The notes below the pieces were generated by a model that saw nothing but the letters and a program-made list of their open reading frames with translations, did no database searches and had not been told where the DNA came from. DNA of 13,970 nucleotides, taken from positions 1 through 13,970 of the forward strand of contig JASFBJ010000063.1 of NCBI GenBank assembly GCA_030149585.1. Reading direction: 5' to 3'. Source of the stretch: Desulfobacterales bacterium. Lineage in GTDB: Bacteria; Desulfobacterota; Desulfobacteria; Desulfobacterales; JASFBJ01. Position numbers and translations under genes: made by a program. Shown here piece after piece: positions 8,201 through 12,565 of the stretch; position 1 is the first letter of the stretch; each line of letters starts with the position of its first letter.

Positions 8201-10097
8201 CCTTACCCAACAAACAATACAAGATATTGAATATAAGGTCATGGCAGTTGATCAAAATGATAATCTTATAGAAGAACTTACCGGCTATACATTGAGGATT
8301 TTAAAGGATAATATTGATAATCCAACTGCTGCCGAGCTTGCCTGCCCTGATGAACGTGATAACAACCTGGTAAATAAAATTCTTGGCAATTTTTGTGATT
8401 CCTTTGGGCTTGAGACGCCTGCTATTTGTTTGAAATATATTCCTGGAATTCATGCTTTGTCAAAAAATGCACGCCATCAAAAAGAGCTTCCTCTTATTCA
8501 GGAAACCCTTAATTTGCAGACTGATAAAAACACTTCTCGTTCAAATCCATTTGAGATCAGATGGTTAGGCTCCGGAAGACCTGTAGTAAGTGGCGTACCG
8601 GAAAGCAAAATCGCGTTTTCATTATCCCATGACGAACGTTTATGTCTGTGTATTGCCGGAGCAGGTCGCCAGGGATGCGATATTGCGCCGATCATACCAC
8701 AGCGTACGCGCCAAGAGTGGATCGGGCTTTTAGGTAAATCGCGTGCTAACCTGCTGGACGAATTGATAGATGATTCCTGTTCCCTTGATCAAGCTGGAAC
8801 CAGAATCTGGTCTGCCATGGAAACCCTGCGCAAAATCGAAGGTAAAAGCAATGCTTCTTTAGAAATAGTTAAAAAAAATGGAGATGCTGTTCTTTTCCAG
8901 GTTAAAAGCCTAAGTACATTAATTAATCTGCTGTCAGTGAAACTTGATCTAACCTGGGGCCCGGAACGGATTCTAACAATTGCAATCTCAGAGATCAGGC
9001 CGTCAAAAGAAGAGGTTTTGAAGCCCGAACTTGCTTTAACCGGCTATGAAGATCTTTTGAATATGGATCATATTGGTATGTCCCTTGACGGCCCGCAAGA
9101 TCAGGGTGTTTTTATTCAGCGTTTTCATGTGGGTTTTAAACCAAATGCACAGCTCAGCCGAACTGTCTACTTTACCAATTACCCCTTCTGGCTGGGAGAG
9201 GTTCGTGAAGCCTCTGTATGGCCTGTTTTAGGTACGGTTGGTGAACAATTCGCCAAAGGGAAATACGGTCAGGTGACAAATGATACACATTTACAAATTC
9301 TGGGGGAAGCGACTGCAAAAGACCGGGTAGAAATTAAATTATGGGCATCTGATAATCGTGGCCCCGCAAACTCAACCATGGAACTGACATATGATGTTAG
9401 AAAGATTTTGCCTGATGGTAGTTATGAGCGTTTGGCCAAATGTATTCAAAATACAACATGGGTCAAGGTATTAGAGTATGGGATAGTAAAACCTGAACCA
9501 TATCCTGAATACTACCAAAAATTTATGGATAGCCCGCATGTCCTGTTATTACCGCAAAATAACGCTTTGAGTTCTTTTGAACCCCTTTTTGAACCTTTGC
9601 AGGAGCTTAAACAAAATAAAGATGATAAAGAGGAGTACACAGCCCCTGATGCTCCAGTTATTAAGCCAATACTTCATGAGCAAATTATACAAACCTCCCT
9701 TGATGATTCAAACCTTGTCGGAAACGTCTATTTTGCCAACTATTTTTCCTGGCAGGGACAAACCAGGGATCAATATTTTTATAATTTGATTCCGGAATAT
9801 TTCCGCGGTACGGAAATAGAAAGTGAGTTGCTTTGTCTGGAAAGCCGGGTTGATCATCTCAGGGAAGCCATGCCCTTTGACAAGATAATTGTGAGCATGG
9901 CATTAAAAAAGCTAAAAACGTTCAGTGCTGTTTTTTATTTTGAGTATTTCAGGCTTGAGGCTGATGGAAAGCGTATAAAACTTGCCTTTGGAGAGCAAAA
10001 CGCGATTTGGGTGATTCGTGATTCACAGGGAAAACCCATTCCCTCGCCTTTTCCTTTAAAGGTTAAAAAGGACTTTGAAAAATTGATTACTGTCTGA
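2289..10097 (+). CDS. Enediyne/PUFA-type iterative polyketide synthase, KS-AT-ACP-KR-DH-PPTase with two fused hot-dog thioesterase domains
   Basis: This 2602-aa cytosolic megasynthase should build a polyene by iterative extension. KS (about 8-475): Cys216 in DGACSSS, His350 in EGHGTAT, His399 in IGHT. AT (about 600-900): FPGQGSQ 604-610, Ser702 in GHSLGE, His806. ACP (about 1058-1134): single, attachment Ser1095 in LDSIKA. KR (about 1462-1700): SGGAKG at 1471-1476, Ser1609, Tyr1622, Asn1626. DH (about 1738-2010): HLFNGSYLFP fits HxxxGxxxxP with His1753, and DSLLQ gives Asp1926/Gln1930. PPTase (about 2030-2245): SLSH ending at His2114, GCDIAP with Asp2131, and WxxxExxxK with Trp2174, Glu2178, Lys2182. 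Hot-dog 1 (about 2258-2397): VYFTNY, Trp2301, Arg2306. Hot-dog 2 (about 2462-2600): GNVYFANY, WQG, Asn2475, Tyr2485, Arg2493. No ER domain is seen, so double bonds should remain. The order and the DGACSSS/EGHGT signatures are those of PksE enediyne synthases rather than PfaA-type PUFA synthases, which have tandem ACPs. PksE proteins usually stop after the PPTase at about 1900-2000 aa, with the thioesterase separate (CalE7/SgcE10). Oddities are HGTAT for HGTGT and Ala2133 where many PPTases have Glu. The exact product is unknown. Confidence 0.93.
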   Translation: MFQKASTCPIAVIGLACWYPGAQNPLQLWENVLSRRRNFRQIPDQRLSIADYYHPDPNEPDKTYAKQAAVIDGFDFDWASLRIPYSTYKSADISHWLSLYVAIEAIKDAGYSRENIPGEHTGVILGNTLTGEQSRANTMRLRWPYFRRAFLAATQSKGFSQAQLMEIETELEAHFKSVFPPATEDSLAGGLSNTIAGRICNFLDLAGGGYVVDGACSSSLLAIATAATGLANGDLNLVLAGGVDISLDSFELVGFAKTRALAMNEMTVYDRRGAGFIPGEGCGFVVLKRLEDAKNDGDYIYSVLQGWGISSDGGGTALTAPKAEGQSRALIKAYDRAPYDIRSIHFIEGHGTATSAGDQAELEAIAIAMGKGSTASQASFSSDNQRLCGISSLKSLIGHTKAASGIGGFIKAVLAVNRRIIPPTAACQYPHPVFDTSARALYPVLYGKIHDSEKKLRAGVSAMGFGGINCHITVESGDSPSNKFEPAIEERVLLVSNQETELFVLTADSTKELENKITDLKKIANGISIAELSDLAAKLGNDAFANARVRCAIIAGQPDELLKRLEELSILAASLSSKNKILQNPERTIFLSNQPALKKIGMIFPGQGSQKLNMARVLVERFQWARDIVAMADTNTAMGGTPISNLLYRPLDRAVESAQVDDWFSLLSQTENAQPAICLASVLWFIFLKDLGISPVAAGGHSLGELTAFFASGAYDVDELLRFAALRGKAMAAEDENSGTMVSLICSPFEAELIIAEVKGYLVLANINGPSQVVLSGEKSAVESAIAAAAKKDIKTYRLNVSNAFHSKLAAGAFDILKADSSIPLTLLTSKLKLFSSVNGQEVKPGLSLRDHFADQVLARVEFISMVKSMAGICDLFVEVGPGRVLSGLVNEITGPNGPVCLPVESDPQQNQDLNRLLCILFTHGVDINWKNLYKGRLIRPFTPASQKNFIINPCEKAFEKINVDIQDLNPPVMENLENFISDQIKLSQKEIAEYLKTRGHFLADVIRADLKYPPAGKLQTGMSKIDLPGRKKETFTGPAAGNSEDKQDSVILPPIVNEQDIKSILFSIIEKITGFPLNSLSLDMRIIDDLNLDSIKAGDLVAKTAIAIGVEGKIESLNFAGATLAEIVKALEISADSDLSLPDTLEILRNIIAQDTAYSTSTLDVDAIIEKTLNINDEKIIGKIIQNTALQLKLEIPLDLTPILKRSLRQIAAIIDRIAETQAGITLPIAREESDSWVREFEVKLIEEAFPPLPEYKMMRREDNWQFSNILILGSSDSNELLESFSNVFFKLEARVKISSYMDAQKNLLIKDPAYSHFIIILPKTFNSGNVNQTELQSIINRLASLTSPPPASDYPRRRTTVTYIQFGGGYFGNHPNFCNLNQCCAGALSASLHLERSDLRVRLIDFSTTINSNIIAAKSILEINTPAPYAAVGYDNKLKRRIPKYQLIQPAFYKPRPHNWSQDDVILVSGGAKGITASCALALAGETGVRMALVGRSAHPDINSDISGDQEIAETLREYSDKGLIAKYFSCDISNKNAVLSMVKSIKEEMGIITGVIHGAGLNVPRKIAGVSDEMAFAEISPKVMGALNIISAVNGDTLKIFVGLCSIIGVTGMPGNAWYGFSNEALNIILQRLEIDYPDISTLSIAYSIWKDEGMGARMGSVSHLEKQGIYAIPSHEGIKRFVHLFLNGPDAHQVIIAARMGKMDTWQPKPFAQPTKGRYLEELLQTTPGVESIFKVHLALALDPYLKDHLFNGSYLFPTVFGLEAMAQVAAHAVGEIFKGRVRIKDIKLERPVTVDPETGADIIIWAEVQEFQKGSNIRVIQAGISKLQTGIKSDFFSAIFITGLPEELSNYSIPVSNPPLAIDPKLDLYNEQLLFQGPLFHRIHKIHSISTIGKHAQRAVFSTHLENTDRNFMLGDPFFRDSLLQSALLLVPEKTCLPVYIKQLDIYPAFAQNPGKSPVSILSAVDLTQQTIQDIEYKVMAVDQNDNLIEELTGYTLRILKDNIDNPTAAELACPDERDNNLVNKILGNFCDSFGLETPAICLKYIPGIHALSKNARHQKELPLIQETLNLQTDKNTSRSNPFEIRWLGSGRPVVSGVPESKIAFSLSHDERLCLCIAGAGRQGCDIAPIIPQRTRQEWIGLLGKSRANLLDELIDDSCSLDQAGTRIWSAMETLRKIEGKSNASLEIVKKNGDAVLFQVKSLSTLINLLSVKLDLTWGPERILTIAISEIRPSKEEVLKPELALTGYEDLLNMDHIGMSLDGPQDQGVFIQRFHVGFKPNAQLSRTVYFTNYPFWLGEVREASVWPVLGTVGEQFAKGKYGQVTNDTHLQILGEATAKDRVEIKLWASDNRGPANSTMELTYDVRKILPDGSYERLAKCIQNTTWVKVLEYGIVKPEPYPEYYQKFMDSPHVLLLPQNNALSSFEPLFEPLQELKQNKDDKEEYTAPDAPVIKPILHEQIIQTSLDDSNLVGNVYFANYFSWQGQTRDQYFYNLIPEYFRGTEIESELLCLESRVDHLREAMPFDKIIVSMALKKLKTFSAVFYFEYFRLEADGKRIKLAFGEQNAIWVIRDSQGKPIPSPFPLKVKKDFEKLITV
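9061..9483 (+). other. First fused hot-dog (thioesterase-like) domain of the synthase
   Basis: Residues about 2258-2397 carry the pattern VYFTNY-x2-W-x-G-x2-RE, aligned gap-free with the second hot-dog 187 residues later. Tyr2298, Trp2301, Gly2303 and Arg2306 match the second copy. The Asn that precedes GNVYF in the second copy (Asn2475) is Gln2288 here. This could be a second, divergent thioesterase, a structural partner making an intramolecular hot-dog dimer, or a domain of altered activity. Calling it thioesterase-like rests on family resemblance. Confidence 0.7.
9673..10088 (+). other. Second fused hot-dog domain, enediyne-thioesterase (CalE7/SgcE10-like) class
   Basis: Residues about 2462-2600 contain SNLVGNVYFANY followed by WQG and RD, the signature of the small enediyne thioesterases of the 4-hydroxybenzoyl-CoA thioesterase superfamily. 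These release the polyketide from the PksE carrier protein by hydrolysis. Asn2475, Tyr2485 and Arg2493 are spaced 10 and 8 residues apart, which I believe matches the active-site set reported for CalE7, recalled from memory. Here the domain is covalently joined to the synthase and ends at the protein's C-terminus. Confidence 0.8.
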
Positions 10098-10107
10098 ATG
10101 AAAAATC

Positions 10108-10237
10108 GGCATCCTTCAAATTTAGTTTACACTTTTTAGATGTTGCTTCTTGCCGGGTTCCCACGCTGGAGCGTGGGAATGAGAAAGCGATAACCGTCAA
10201 AAGCGTAAACTATCGTTGGCCATTAATGAAGGATGCC
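10108..10237. repeat. 130-bp nested-palindrome repeat, MITE-like or structured element
   Basis: Three inverted repeats share nearly one centre. The outer arms are GGCATCCTTCA (10108-10118) and its exact complement at 10227-10237. The middle arms TAGTTTACACTTTT (10123-10136) and 10199-10212 match at 13 of 14 positions. The inner arms are a perfect 10-bp palindrome at 10158-10179. The unit starts 11 bp after the synthase stop, and its right end coincides with the point where a truncated IS66-type transposase stops resembling its family. That suggests a mobile or recombining cassette. No target-site duplication is obvious and no protein is encoded. It could also fold as RNA at the 3' end of the synthase transcript. 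Confidence 0.6.
10158..10179. repeat. REP-like palindrome TTCCCACGCT-GG-AGCGTGGGAA
   Basis: Perfect 10-bp arms flank a 2-nt centre, with a possible extra G-T pair outside (10157/10180). This palindrome, followed by GAGAA, is to my recollection a widespread interspersed REP-like sequence in unrelated bacteria. REP-type palindromes are mobilised by REP-associated tyrosine transposases, and a broken one lies at the right end of the window. No T-run follows, so it is not a standard intrinsic terminator, although it could protect the synthase mRNA 3' end. Confidence 0.65.
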
Positions 10238-10409
10238 CAAGATTTGAAGGTTTAATTTTAGGCTTAGGTTTTTGACCTTTTAGTATTGCAATCTCATCTT
10301 TTAAAATTTGAATTTTTTCAGTTTGCTGTTGAATAATTTCCAGCAATAGAGATATCGTTGGCGTTATTTCTTCATCGGAAATTAATGGTAGCTGTTTTTG
10401 TACCCTCAT
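10197..10409 (-). pseudogene. Truncated 5' end of an IS66-type transposase gene
   Basis: Starting from ATG at 10409, about the first 56 residues read like the N-terminus of IS66-type transposases. There is a short helical region, a coiled coil rich in Gln/Glu/Ile (QQQTEKIQILKDEIAILKG) and then the basic stretch QKPKPKIKPS. Family members run to several hundred residues with a DDE catalytic core, and none of that is here. After KIKPSNL the frame crosses into the palindromic repeat at 10237 and ends 13 residues later at 10197. An upstream GTG at 10466 keeps the frame open, but the extra residues look unrelated. It is a dead remnant. Confidence 0.6.
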
Positions 10410-10489
10410 AAATTCTGTACATATCAAAATAATATTGAGTTGTCTACAACTTTTTATATTTACCACATACTTTTTGAGAAGTTACAAAA

Positions 10490-10609
10490 ATGGTTGCCGA
10501 AATATTATCATCGTCAGGACTTGTGCAATCAGAGTCAGTTGACACCAATGCACTGAAAGTTGTTGCCGCCTATTATGATTTAGATAGCGGAAAGGTAGAA
10601 TTACTTTGA
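10490..10609 (+). pseudogene. C-terminal remnant resembling beta-carbonic anhydrase
   Basis: This 39-codon open stretch ends in LKVVAAYYDLDSGKVELL, which resembles the last strand of beta-class carbonic anhydrases (usually a variant of vxGAxYDLxTGKVxxL). An in-frame stop at 10475 blocks extension upstream, and no zinc-binding Cys/His motifs are present, so it cannot be functional. It begins about 80 bp beyond the IS66 remnant, so an insertion followed by deletion could have removed the rest of the gene. Its last 37 bp overlap the 3' end of the convergent DUF2752-like gene. The assignment rests on one short motif. Confidence 0.4.
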
Positions 10610-10944
10610 TTGATCATATAATGAACAAACAGTACAAGACCTGCCAAACATCCCAGTATCATTAATGAAAACAGCCACACAGAGTTAGAATTATAATGCA
10701 TTGCTTGATCAAATTTTCCCTGCCAGATAGATTTAAATGATCGAGACATACCACAAAGCCAGCATTGCTGCTGCCCATGAGCAAAAGGCCCTGTGGACAC
10801 AATGCCGGCTTGGAGAGTATGAATACTTCGAGACATCCAGTTCTGGTTTGCCAGAAAAGAAATGACCGCCAGTAACCAGCAATTAAAACTCAAAGTTGCA
10901 ATAATTGTCTTTGCCGCAAGTTTGCCGGAATTATTGATTGCCAT
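10573..10944 (-). CDS. DUF2752-like small membrane protein
   Basis: This 123-aa protein has two hydrophobic segments (about 12-31 and 88-108) and between them the hallmark CWLCGMSRSF (Cys61, Cys64, Arg68), followed by a Gly-Lys-Phe-x-x-Ala stretch. This matches DUF2752, whose signature is CxxCGxTR then G-(D/K)-F-x-x-A ahead of a transmembrane helix. The function of the family is unknown. The paired cysteines suggest metal or redox chemistry at the membrane, which is inference. It lies 24 bp after the 94-aa membrane gene on the same strand, so the two are probably one operon. ATG 10944 has an AAGG-type site about 11 nt upstream, somewhat far. The last dozen residues are read antisense to the carbonic anhydrase-like remnant, so the C-terminus may have been altered by rearrangement. 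Confidence 0.75.
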   Translation of the reverse strand: MAINNSGKLAAKTIIATLSFNCWLLAVISFLANQNWMSRSIHTLQAGIVSTGPFAHGQQQCWLCGMSRSFKSIWQGKFDQAMHYNSNSVWLFSLMILGCLAGLVLFVHYMINQSNSTFPLSKS

Positions 10945-10968
10945 ATCATTTGAACCTTTTCTTTTATT

Positions 10969-11253
10969 CTATATTGCGGCTGTAAAAAGAAAGGCAGTGA
11001 TAAAAACCCATACAAAAGCAAAAATAGACAAACCAAGTCCCCAAAATCCAAGTTTGTTTCGTTTTAAAAGCAGGGAAATCGTTGATAAAACAATCCCAAC
11101 AAAGGCCAGAGGCCATCCTGCCCATCCACAGCACGCACTGCCTACAAAACTCCAGGAAGCAGCCAGGGAAGCAAAACATATTCCAATAACACCCACGACA
11201 AATGATGCTTTTTCTTTTCTTTCTTCTTCCATATTTGCAAATAAATCTGCCAT
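10969..11253 (-). CDS. Small multi-pass membrane protein, DUF4190-like appearance
   Basis: This 94-aa protein has a short charged N-terminus (MEEERKEK) followed by about three hydrophobic segments (about 17-34, 42-63, 68-91). They are rich in Gly, Ala and Trp with a CCGWAGWP turn at 41-48, and a basic loop KRNK precedes the last segment. I recognise no defined function. The layout resembles the small DUF4190/TM2-like membrane proteins often found beside DUF2752 genes. The start is well supported: GAGGT at 11259-11263 on the minus strand lies 5 nt ahead of ATG 11253. It is likely the first gene of a two-gene operon with the DUF2752-like protein. Confidence 0.7.
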   Translation of the reverse strand: MADLFANMEEERKEKASFVVGVIGICFASLAASWSFVGSACCGWAGWPLAFVGIVLSTISLLLKRNKLGFWGLGLSIFAFVWVFITAFLFTAAI

Positions 11254-11421
11254 TTTTTACCTCAAAAAAGTATCGATCTACAAAACCGACGTTAGTAATA
11301 GTTTAACCGGTTAACAGCTTAATTGATCTTTATATTTGATTTCAAAAAGTTATGCTACTGAGGAATTTACTAGGTTGGAATATTTATAATATTTTTTGCC
11401 GAAAATTAATGACAGCCATTT
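11254..11421. other. Intergenic region with a 12-bp palindrome, upstream of the small membrane operon
   Basis: This gap separates the luxR-type gene's end from the start of the membrane-protein operon, both on the minus strand. A perfect palindrome TTAACCGGTTAA lies at 11303-11314, about 50 bp ahead of the operon start, where an operator could sit. AATATT-TAT-AATATT near 11380-11395 followed by a T-run might weakly terminate transcription, but the T-run is on the wrong strand for luxR. No clear promoter hexamers are seen. Confidence 0.35.
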
Positions 11422-12234
11422 TTACAGACACAAAACACCGCAATCCAATGCAATGGCAACGGCTTGCTGTGAATTTACCGCATCGAATTTGGCAAGGATA
11501 TTGCTGTTATGAAATTCAACCGTCCGGTTACTGATATTCAGAATAACAGAAATTTCCCACGCTGATTTACCTTTGGTGATCCAGGACAGTACTTCGAGCT
11601 CACGGGGAGTCAATTTCGGGTAGGACTTATTATTTGCAAAATTAATTCTTTTAACTGCCTGGGCAAGATGGGGTAAAACATAATCTAAAATGAGCCTGGA
11701 TCGAGCGGTATTTTTTATGGTTGTCCCTGCAATGGAAATGATGGCACATTCTGATCCCTGCCGTCCTTTCTGAGCATACAACCAGCCATTAACCAGCCCT
11801 AATGATGCCGCTTCATTTGCCACCAGTTTTGTATTATTATTATCAGCATAGTGATTTTTGACATCTTCCCAGCAAAAAAGACCATTATTATGAAAAGCCG
11901 CGAGGGCAATGCTGTCCTTAAGAACATAGCCTTTTGAAGCATAGCGTTCTTCCCATTCTTCAGGAAAAGAAGTGATTAGTTTAAAGGCACGCATCTTTTT
12001 TGTCCAAAACTCGTTTTTGTCTCCATAGACACATCGCGCATGCTCAAACTCAAGCATAGCTCGCAGTTGATCGATAAGTTTATATAAAATGGCAGTTTTG
12101 CAGCAGCTCAGTGAGTTATGGATTAAATCCAAAGCAGCATTTGCATCTTTCTTTGATAATTTTTTATCAGGCATTTTTTTAATTATTTTCCATAGTCTTA
12201 TTAAACTCTGTTGCAGGCCAATGTTCCATGACAT
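11422..12234 (-). CDS. LuxR-type quorum-sensing regulator (solo), autoinducer-binding plus GerE HTH domain
   Basis: The reading frame gives 270 aa from ATG 12234. The in-frame ATG at 12174 (residue 21) would give 250 aa, nearer the usual size, and I slightly prefer it although neither start has a strong ribosome site. The N-terminal autoinducer-binding domain keeps Trp94, Tyr98, Asp107, Trp122 and Gly150. Their spacing (4, 9, 15, 28) is exactly that of TraR Trp57, Tyr61, Asp70, Trp85 and Gly113. The Pro after the Asp is Ser108 here. The C-terminal helix-turn-helix starts at LTPRELEVL (208-216) with Glu212, Leu216 and Gly222 at canonical spacing, and recognition helix NRTVEFHNSN. It should bind a small acyl-type signal and control transcription. 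No synthase gene (luxI) is in the window, so it is a solo here. It may regulate the nearby membrane operon or the polyketide synthase, but this is inference. Confidence 0.88.
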   Translation of the reverse strand: MSWNIGLQQSLIRLWKIIKKMPDKKLSKKDANAALDLIHNSLSCCKTAILYKLIDQLRAMLEFEHARCVYGDKNEFWTKKMRAFKLITSFPEEWEERYASKGYVLKDSIALAAFHNNGLFCWEDVKNHYADNNNTKLVANEAASLGLVNGWLYAQKGRQGSECAIISIAGTTIKNTARSRLILDYVLPHLAQAVKRINFANNKSYPKLTPRELEVLSWITKGKSAWEISVILNISNRTVEFHNSNILAKFDAVNSQQAVAIALDCGVLCL

Positions 12235-12328
12235 ATTTGAGCTGCCATTTACTTGTGGTTAGAAAAACCTTTGCATTTTCGGCATCTCTTGCGATATTAT
12301 TTCTGTCATTTTTTTCAAAATCGTCCAT
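12179..12328 (-). CDS. Possible small ORF overlapping or coupled to the luxR-type gene
   Basis: ATG 12328 opens 49 codons (MDDFEKNDRN to NKTMENN) ending at TAA 12179-12181. If the LuxR protein starts at the internal ATG 12174, the two are separated by only 4 nt, a spacing typical of translational coupling. If it starts at 12234, they overlap out of frame. No family is recognised and no clear ribosome site precedes it, and the frame extends another 13 codons upstream without a start. It may instead be the tail of a decayed gene or noncoding leader. Confidence 0.25.
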   Translation of the reverse strand: MDDFEKNDRNNIARDAENAKVFLTTSKWQLKYVMEHWPATEFNKTMENN

Positions 12329-12334
12329 TTTTTT

Positions 12335-12508
12335 GGAATCATCCCATGAAATCCATCTTGCTACATTTCAGACAGATCGGGCAAAGATGGCCTGAAGCTG
12401 TGCTGCATAGTTGAGGAAGTTATTTTGTCCGGCGCAATTTTGTAGATTTATTTCTTTCCGTGACCCTCAGGTTGGCGTTGTATTGCATATAATATTTCAT
12501 ACCAGCGC
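12335..12508. other. Intergenic stretch between luxR-type gene and REP-like hairpin
   Basis: I see no credible gene in this stretch. The promoter of the luxR-type gene should be here on the minus strand, but no convincing hexamer pair is visible. A plus-strand open frame that crosses into the hairpin (about 12411-12608) has no homology I recognise and is an artefact of the repeat. Confidence 0.4.
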
Positions 12509-12565
12509 CCGCTCAGCGGCTCGCACCACGCAGCTACGCTGCGTGGTGCGAGCCCCCTGGAGCGG
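12509..12565. repeat. GC-rich REP-like hairpin with 17-bp perfect arms
   Basis: Arms at 12518-12534 and 12538-12554 (starting GGCTCGCACC) are perfectly complementary over 17 bp with a 3-nt TAC loop. A further CCGCTC/GAGCGG pair at 12509-12514 and 12560-12565 extends the stem after a bulge. The G+C content is far above its surroundings, which points to an inserted repetitive element. Its loop contains the TAG stop of the adjacent antitoxin gene. It could terminate transcription of the toxin-antitoxin mRNA or insulate it from luxR, although no T-run follows. Confidence 0.75.

Noticed and set aside
7882..8271. 129-codon plus-strand open frame inside the synthase
   Set aside because: It is an out-of-frame shadow of the DH region, with no start signal and low-complexity composition.
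2289..10097. PfaA-type omega-3 PUFA synthase
   Set aside because: There are no tandem ACP repeats, the PPTase is internal, and the domain order and thioesterase type fit PksE enediyne-like synthases better.
10158..10179. Intrinsic terminator for the synthase
   Set aside because: The hairpin is strong but is followed by GAGAAAGCG and not a T-run on the plus strand.
10862..11314. 150-codon plus-strand open frame
   Set aside because: It lies antisense to the two membrane-protein genes, which have recognisable motifs and, for the upstream gene, a clear ribosome site.
11303..11314. TTAACCGGTTAA palindrome, sharing ACCGGTTAA with 2231-2239 upstream of the synthase, as a shared regulator site
   Set aside because: A 9-bp shared sequence without a full palindrome at the second site is too little to claim a regulon.
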